The notes beneath the pieces were generated by a model, which saw only the letters and a program-made list of their open reading frames with translations, searched no databases and was not told where the DNA came from. This document shows, piece by piece, positions 60,560 to 64,000 of a DNA stretch of 64,000 nt; the first letter of the stretch is position 1, and each line of letters begins with the position of its first letter. A program made the position numbers and the translations under genes. The stretch lies in assembly GCA_001931875.2 (NCBI GenBank), contig MSJH02000803.1, forward strand, positions 620,362 to 684,361. The letters are read 5' to 3'. Origin of the DNA: Byssochlamys sp. IMV 00236 (Eukaryota > Ascomycota > Eurotiomycetes > Eurotiales > Thermoascaceae).

Positions 60560-60655
60560 TAATATTAAACTTTAGTTTAATACTAAACTCTTATACTTAA
60601 AAATTATTAATACTAAACTTTAGTTTAATACTAAATTCTTATATTTAAAGACTAT
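60560..60655. repeat. Two-copy 48-bp tandem repeat
   Basis: A unit beginning TAATATTAAACTTTAG recurs 48 bp downstream with only a few C/T differences. Each copy contains the short inverted repeat TTAAAC-TTTA-GTTTAA or its one-base variant. It lies inside the degraded A+T-rich region. Confidence 0.65.
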
Positions 60656-61064
60656 TTTTTTATATCTTTAAATAATAGTAATATAATATTCTTTATTTTT
60701 TTATTTATTCTTATTATAGGGGAAAAAGAAATATATATATATATTTATTATATAACTATAGCTATATAGATATATATATTTATTATATAAATTATTATAA
60801 TAATCCTTCTCTTTTTTACTTAAATTCTTATTGCCTTTATTTTATTATTTCTCTTAATTAAATAATAAAATTAGTCTTTACTATTTCTTCTAATAAGGGT
60901 CCTTTACTATAATATATATAAGCTTTATTTTATTTAAAATCTGTACTTAACTCCTAAATAATATATACTAGATATAAAATTAATATATACTTTAAATTAA
61001 AACTAGTAGAGCTATTTAAATCTAATAAAAAGATTTAAACCCTTTTAAGTATTAAGATAGTATT

Positions 61065-61890
61065 AAATTAAACTTAGCCTTAAATATAATTAGAACTTCT
61101 AAGTCTACCCTTTTTTTAATCTTTATTTAGTATATATTCTTTACTTAATCTATATTAAGAAATATAATCTAAGTTTAATTTTTTAGAGCTTAGCTTAGTC
61201 TGCTTAGTCTTAAATTAAACCTAGCTCTAATAATAATTAGAATTTTTAGATTAATCTCTTTCTTAATCTTTATTTAATATATATTTTATATTTAATCTAT
61301 ATTAAGAATAATAATCTGAGTCTAATTTTTTAGAGCTTAGCTTAGTCTATTTAATCCTAGATTAAATCTAGCTTTAATAATAATTAAAATCTTTAAATTA
61401 ACCCCTTTCTTAATCTTTATTTAGTATATATTCTATATTTAATCTGTATTAAGAAATATAATCTAAGTCTAATTCTTTAGAGCTTAGCTTAGTTTATTTA
61501 GTCCTAGATTAAATCTAGCTCTAATAATAACTAAAACCTTTAAATTAATCTCTTTCTTAACCTCTTCCTTAACCTCTATTTAATATATACTCTATATTTA
61601 ATTTATATTAAAAATAATAATCTAAGTTTAATTCTTTAGAGCTTAGCTTAGTCTATTTAATCTTAGATTAAACCTAGCTCTAATAATAATTAGAACCTCT
61701 AAATTAATCTTTTTCTTAACCTTTATTTAATATATACTCTATACTTAATTTATATTAAGAATAATAATCTAAGTCTAATTTTTTAAAACTTAGCTTAATC
61801 TGCTTAATTCTAGATTAAACCTAGCTCTAATAATAATTAGAATCTTTAAATTAATTTCTTTTTTAACCTTTATTTAGCATATATTTTATA
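61065..61890. repeat. Tandem array of about 147-bp units
   Basis: The landmark word TAGAGCTTAGCTTA starts at 61184, 61331, 61478 and 61637, and its mutated form (TAAAACTTAGCTTA) at 61784. The offsets are 147, 147, 159 and 147 bp. The 159-bp unit contains an extra 12 bases (a duplicated CTTAACCTC-like piece near 61557-61570). Flanking partial units extend the array to roughly 61065 and 61890. Between copies the differences are mainly C/T and G/A transitions. No frame is open across the array. Confidence 0.85.
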
Positions 61891-64000
61891 AATATTTTAT
61901 CTTTAGCTAGTATATATTTAATAGAAGATTTAAATAAGAATATTAAAATAACCTTAAAATCAGCATTTTTATTAAAAGATTAATTATTACTATTATCTAA
62001 AGATATATTATAAAGATTATTAGGATTAAATAATAAATAAGATTAATTTATTTAATAATTAATAGCTCTTTAATTCTATTAGTCTAAAAAATATATTTAA
62101 TATATATTTAAAGGCATATTAAACTTTTATCTTATTATTTCTCTATATCTATTAAGAGATCTATATAATATCACTATAATTTTATTATATATTATTAATA
62201 CTATAGCTAAAAAACTCTTATTATTTAGTAATATCTTCTATATATTATTATAGATTAAATATAAATTAGCCTTATTAGTATTTAATCTATACTAGATAAA
62301 TATTAAGTATATATTAAGTATAAATATACTATTAAATAGCCCCTAATAAAGATAGGTTTCTCCCTATATTATAATTATCTTAAAAATAACTATTTTTAGA
62401 TAATCTAATATATTTTTAAGTATAACTCTATTATTTAAAAGAGATTTTTAATATTTCCTATAATAATATAGTAAGAATCTATAATTTTATTTTATTTTAA
62501 AGCTATTTTTTAGTATCTAGATATTCTTTACTTTATTAGTATATAGTTTAAAGGATTTCTTAATAAGAATATAGATCCTATAAATATTTTAGTTAATAAA
62601 TAAGAGAATAGGATTTTTTAAACTTCTTATAGAAATTATATTTAATATATATTTAATAAAAAATAAATATATGCTTAAGATATTCTTATTAGTTAAGGGA
62701 AGAATAAATAAAATATAAATAGTTACTAAAGCCTAAATATACTTAGTATATACTCTATATCTATTAAGATAATATTAACTAAGTACTTATTTCTTATATA
62801 TATCTATAGTAATAGTTTGTATCCCTTCTCTATTTAAAATATATGCCTATTAAATATATTAATATATAGCTTATAATAATATTTAAAATAGTAATTTAAA
62901 TATTTAAAAATATATATAATAAGTTTATAGAAAGATAAAAGCATAGCAATAGATATTAATCCCTAATATAAAGTTAATATATACTAAATATATAATAAGA
63001 AGAAGTTAAATATATATTTAGCTTTAGAATTCTAGCTTAAGATTAAAAAGATATTTATATTTCTAAATACTATCTTATAAGCTAAATCTATTTTAAGATA
63101 TTTAGCTTTTATAAATACTTTTACTTAAGCATTTATATAATAAATAATAATATATTCTTTAGTTTTACTAATATTAACTATATAAATCTATTATTTATTA
63201 CTTTCTCTATATTAGTTAAACTTATACTCTTATATAATCCCTATATAATATTAATATATATAAAATATATAGTAAGAATAGATTCTAACTAATAATATTT
63301 AAACTAAATAAGTATTATAAAAGTTTTTATTTTTAAATTAAATAAGCAATTTTATCCTTAATATTTAAAGAAGCTCTAATTAAATTTAGAGCTTAACCTT
63401 AATACTTTTATTTAAATACATATATTTTGGGAGATATTAAGAATTTATCTATAAATATCTGGTCAGTATATATAAAATATAGGCTTAAAATATATATAAT
63501 ATATGTGTAGTTATAATAAAAATATCTCTTTAATTAATTAAATCTATAAGTTCTTAAATAAAATCTTAACTTAACTTAGTTAATAATAAAAAAAAATATA
63601 TATAATCTTCTTAACAAATAAGAAAGATAAAAAAAAATAATCTTAATTATAAGGAATAAAAATATTAATTAAAATATTATATTCTTTATATAGGACTTTA
63701 AATATATTTTAAAGGTAATTAAATCTTAGACTTATAATTAATATATGCCTAATATATATAGAGTAAATACTTACTATAAGTTATACGCCTTAAAATAATA
63801 TAATTAATATAGATATAAATATATTAAATAGGAATATTAGTATTATATATCCTATAAGCTATTAAGATATATAAATAAGGCATATAAATTTAAGCTATAT
63901 ATATAAAGATAGCTTATATAATATACTATAATTTAAAATCACTTACTAATAAATAATTAATAAAGATAACTAGTAGCTAAAGATATATTTAGCATATGCT

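Larger units (their letters stand above)
55069..64000. repeat. Extremely A+T-rich, RIP-like degraded repeat region
   Basis: About 8.9 kb, open at the right edge, composed almost wholly of A and T with scattered short C/G words. Most C residues sit in CT or CC and most G residues in AG or GG. CpA, TpG and CpG look rare, as expected after repeat-induced point mutation, which in Neurospora and Aspergillus prefers CpA. All six frames are closed by dense TAA/TAG stops. I could not recognise a transposase, integrase or reverse-transcriptase motif, so the element type is unknown. Internal repeats (separate entries) show it was built from repeated DNA. It may be a heterochromatic island, pericentromere or transposon graveyard. 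Confidence 0.85.

Noticed and set aside
55069..64000. Mitochondrial or telomeric origin of the A+T-rich end
   Set aside because: No mitochondrial genes or tRNAs and no TTAGGG arrays are visible. The transition from mtq1 is continuous, and the C/G context fits RIP of nuclear repeats better.
1..64000. tRNA genes, CRISPR arrays, bacterial-type operons
   Set aside because: I looked for T-arm-like GGTTCGAATCC words and spaced identical repeats and found none convincing. The genome is eukaryotic, so CRISPR and operon models do not apply.

Overview
The window is nuclear DNA of a filamentous ascomycete, most likely Aspergillus or a close Eurotiales relative. Evidence: many short GT-AG introns of about 50-110 bp with CTAAC/CTAAT branch sites, dense genes on both strands, and the family set itself (RcoA/TupA, HapE, Mei2-like, Zn2Cys6 and C2H2 regulators, and the ribosomal protein eL28, which budding yeast lacks). 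Exon boundaries were read by eye. For most genes I checked that the summed exon lengths give an intact frame. The species cannot be fixed from sequence alone.

Layout. 1-1334: 3' part of the large nuclear cap-binding subunit. 1335-5312: gene-poor, with a decayed gene relic and a duplicated segment. 5313-14020: a Zn2Cys6 regulator, an alpha/beta hydrolase, a divergently transcribed FAD monooxygenase, and a C-5 sterol desaturase. 16223-18575: the WD40 co-repressor RcoA/TupA, followed by a 5-kb gene desert. 23590-25044: an Azf1-like C2H2 regulator. 25683-34122: a compact housekeeping block (FAD/folate-type mitochondrial carrier, TOM7, SF3b49, a DUF2015-like protein, eL28, cytosolic malate dehydrogenase). 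34573-43570: TRAPP subunit Trs33, a SIZ/PIAS SUMO ligase, an LLPH/YBL028C-like nucleolar protein, the GPI ethanolamine-phosphate transferase Las21/Gpi7, and RNase MRP subunit Rmp1. 44315-47122: a Mei2-like RNA-binding protein. 49000-55068: exocyst Sec15, CCAAT-binding HapE, and an Mtq1/HemK glutamine methyltransferase.

55069-64000: about 9 kb of extremely A+T-rich DNA without intact genes. Most C residues are followed by T or C, and most G residues are preceded by A or G, so CpA/TpG and CpG look depleted. This is what repeat-induced point mutation (RIP) of repeats leaves behind. It contains a tandem array of about 147-bp units and a distant direct-repeat pair whose differences are all transitions. 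The A+T bias seems to reach into the last codons of the Mtq1 gene. The flanking genes are ordinary housekeeping genes, so a pericentromeric or heterochromatic island fits better than a subtelomere, but this is inference.

Most genes here are independent housekeeping functions. The only group that looks metabolically linked is regulator + hydrolase + FAD monooxygenase (5.3-12.4 kb). I found no tRNA, rRNA, CRISPR array or intact transposon. No strong case for a wholly new system emerged. The most unusual stretch is the mutated A+T-rich island with its nucleosome-length tandem repeat.
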